From positions 479,083-543,082 of the forward strand of contig KL197720.1 in NCBI GenBank assembly GCA_000697665.1: a stretch of DNA of 64,000 bases. The letters run 5' to 3'. The translations under genes were made by a program, and so were the position numbers. Source of the DNA: Jaapia argillacea MUCL 33604 (Eukaryota > Basidiomycota > Agaricomycetes > Jaapiales > Jaapiaceae). Numbering within the stretch: position 1 is the stretch's first letter; each line of letters begins with the position of its first letter. Below are positions 62,331 through 64,000 of this stretch, one piece after another. Below the pieces are notes generated by a model. The model was not told the origin of the DNA. It searched no databases and saw only the letters and a list, made by a program, of their open reading frames with translations.

Positions 62331-64000
62331 CTATGCCATCTGCAAGCATTCAGGACCATCCCCTTTCTCCGATAAGATCTCAATATCCGGACGTGGGTTT
62401 GGTCGTTGGAAGGCACTTGCATAGTCTTGCGTGCTGTTACTTTCTTCGTGATTGGTCACCTAAGAAAAGATACCACGAAACAGGATCAGGCAAACCATCA
62501 TTAACATGAGATAGTGTAGAACCGGTTACTCACGGGCACCCTGACGGCGAAGGATGGCAGAGCAGCGGTGACATTCGTCGGCCGGTCGGTATGTTTCAAG
62601 TCGGCTCGACCGTTCCTGAACAATGACGAACGCTGATGAAGTGGGGAAGACTGAGGATGAACCAACATCGACGTACAAGTTCCTAAAAAGGGACATGACA
62701 TAGAGCTTCCCTAGGATGGCTTGAAGGAACAAGTTCCAGAAATTCCTCGTCGCCTGCAGAGCGGTCCAATTTCAGTCGGGCGCTGGGATAGGGAGAAATT
62801 GAAAGGAGAAACAAAGCACGTTTGTACCGTATATTATCCCGCACAAGATAGCACATGCACAAGGGGGAACAGCAGCCTCCCAAGAAATTCTGATGAGTCG
62901 GTGAATGACCTGCATAAGTGACCACGTTAAGGGGAATTAGGTCAACGGATTACAATGACAGAAGGACCTACGCGGCGGAATTTATGGGTGTATGCTGTTG
63001 AGCGTGACCGCAACAGAAAAGTGATGACTGAAACATTACGGCCTTTCAAATGCCTACTCAACGAAAGGCAAGGATATACGCACGGGTCCCCGTCACTACA
63101 ATATCCAAAGCTGTTCCCAGTCAGCTGGAGGAGTCCCGACGTCGACCAAAAGAGGAGAAATTACCTGCGGGAAACGCTAAGCTCAGGATGACTGATTAAG
63201 GGGTTCCGAATCAATCAGAGGGGAAATCACGCGCGACGGATGGGAACGTACAGGTGATGTCGGGCTGTGAAAGTCAACTCACTAGTGAGAGCCGGCCCAA
63301 CTGAGACAACATCAAGTACGAACAGGGAATTTTTTCGGCGGGGCGGTGTTTGTGGTTGGGGGTACCAGAGCGACGAGGTTGACCCCAAACACATTAACGG
63401 TAACCACTGTGCTCACGGCTATGTAGCCGAGGAGCAATGCCGCCAACGGCAGCTATGGAGCAAGCCGGTCTTAGGAAAGTATTGCAAAATTGAGGGAACG
63501 ACGTACAAGGAAAAACAATCGTTTGTTGAGAAGCTGAGAAACTGAATTGGATGACATCCGCTTATCAGTGTGTGTTGACATACAATGTAGCATCGCCAGA
63601 TCAGAAAGGCTTGAACGGGAGTCGCCATGAGCATTGTCTACGAAACAACCAGATAGGTGATTTTCAATGGAAGACTTGGAAGTGCAAAGGACTTACAATC
63701 AGCGTCGAGAGCTTGTCTGGCCATCCAAAATTGAACAAGGCCATCCAACTACCAAAGTTGCGAACCACGATGTACCAGGTTTGATAAATCGAGATGCCGG
63801 TTTGAAAACTTGTTGACAAGCGGGTCTCCTTCGTGAATTGGAATGCTGCTGCGTGAAGTGGAGGATACTCACAGAGCCAGTACACTAACAAACGTGACCA
63901 AAGCCTTCACGACTATCGGTTCAGTCTGTGCTCGACTCCAAAACTTGGCAGACTGTTCCACCAGTATTCCCGTTTGGAAAGCTTGGACGATCGTGCCCAT
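62331..64000 (-). CDS. DUF6534-type membrane protein, truncated by the window edge
   Basis: The minus strand enters at 64000 with GTIVQAFQTGILVEQSAKFW then TEPIVVKALVTFVSVLAL. Exons follow encoding FQTGISIYQTWYIVVRNFGS, TMLMATPVQAFLIWRCYI, and near 62740-62690 NFWNLFLQAILGKLYVMSLF. The latter is spliced to LNGRADLKHTDRPTNVTAAL. The last exon gives VTNHEESNSTQDYASAFQRP and a stop at 62331-62333. It matches the 28.3-kb DUF6534 gene segment by segment (QAFQTG, TWxIxVxNFGxW, ASPVQSFLIWRC, GKLYVxSLF, NGRA). The true start may lie beyond the window. The gene family is of unknown function. Confidence 0.75.

Overview
The window is nuclear DNA of a filamentous basidiomycete, most likely a mushroom-forming agaricomycete. 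Genes are split by many GT-AG introns of about 50-60 bp, and the set of families is typical of that group: DUF6534 membrane proteins, several F-box proteins, an HSPA12-like Hsp70, an SF1 helicase with an agaric-style N-terminus, and a PIF1-type Helitron. For most genes the exon chains were worked out by hand from splice signals and checked for reading-frame closure.

Layout, left to right. A truncated F-box gene (-) sits at the left edge, followed by a NOM1/SGD1 nucleolar protein (+), an EFM4/METTL10-type methyltransferase (-), PAM18/TIM14 (-), a small XPA-C-like gene (+), an Upf1/IGHMBP2-like SF1 helicase (+), a coiled-coil protein (-), and an Hsp70-like ATPase spliced in frame to a long WG/GW-rich tail (+). 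Then come a YVH1-type zinc-binding protein that lacks the phosphatase domain (+), an NmrA-like reductase (-), a molybdenum sulfite-oxidase-family enzyme (+), a gene-poor stretch containing one DUF6534 gene (+), a SUN-domain protein (+), an F-box protein (-), a proline iminopeptidase (-), FKBP12 (+), a SEC14/CRAL-TRIO protein (+), another F-box protein (-), CCT5 (-) and a PP2A catalytic subunit (+).

The most unusual region is 51.9-56.0 kb on the minus strand. It is a tandem array of nucleotidyltransferase-fold genes whose signature, GSF-x-TRTA followed by a DLD-x-D strand and a later IDLF strand, resembles the OAS/cGAS/CD-NTase superfamily. Two copies look intact and can be spliced in frame into one two-domain protein of about 831 residues. 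A third, truncated copy lies beside them. No effector gene is obvious next to them, so an immune role is inference only.

A Helitron deletion derivative (about 57.2-60.2 kb, AT-rich) lies beside the array. The right end holds a low-complexity gene of unknown function (+) and a second DUF6534 gene (-) that runs off the window. Most other genes are housekeeping: ribosome biogenesis (NOM1, YVH1-like), translation-factor methylation, mitochondrial import, protein folding and phosphatase signalling.
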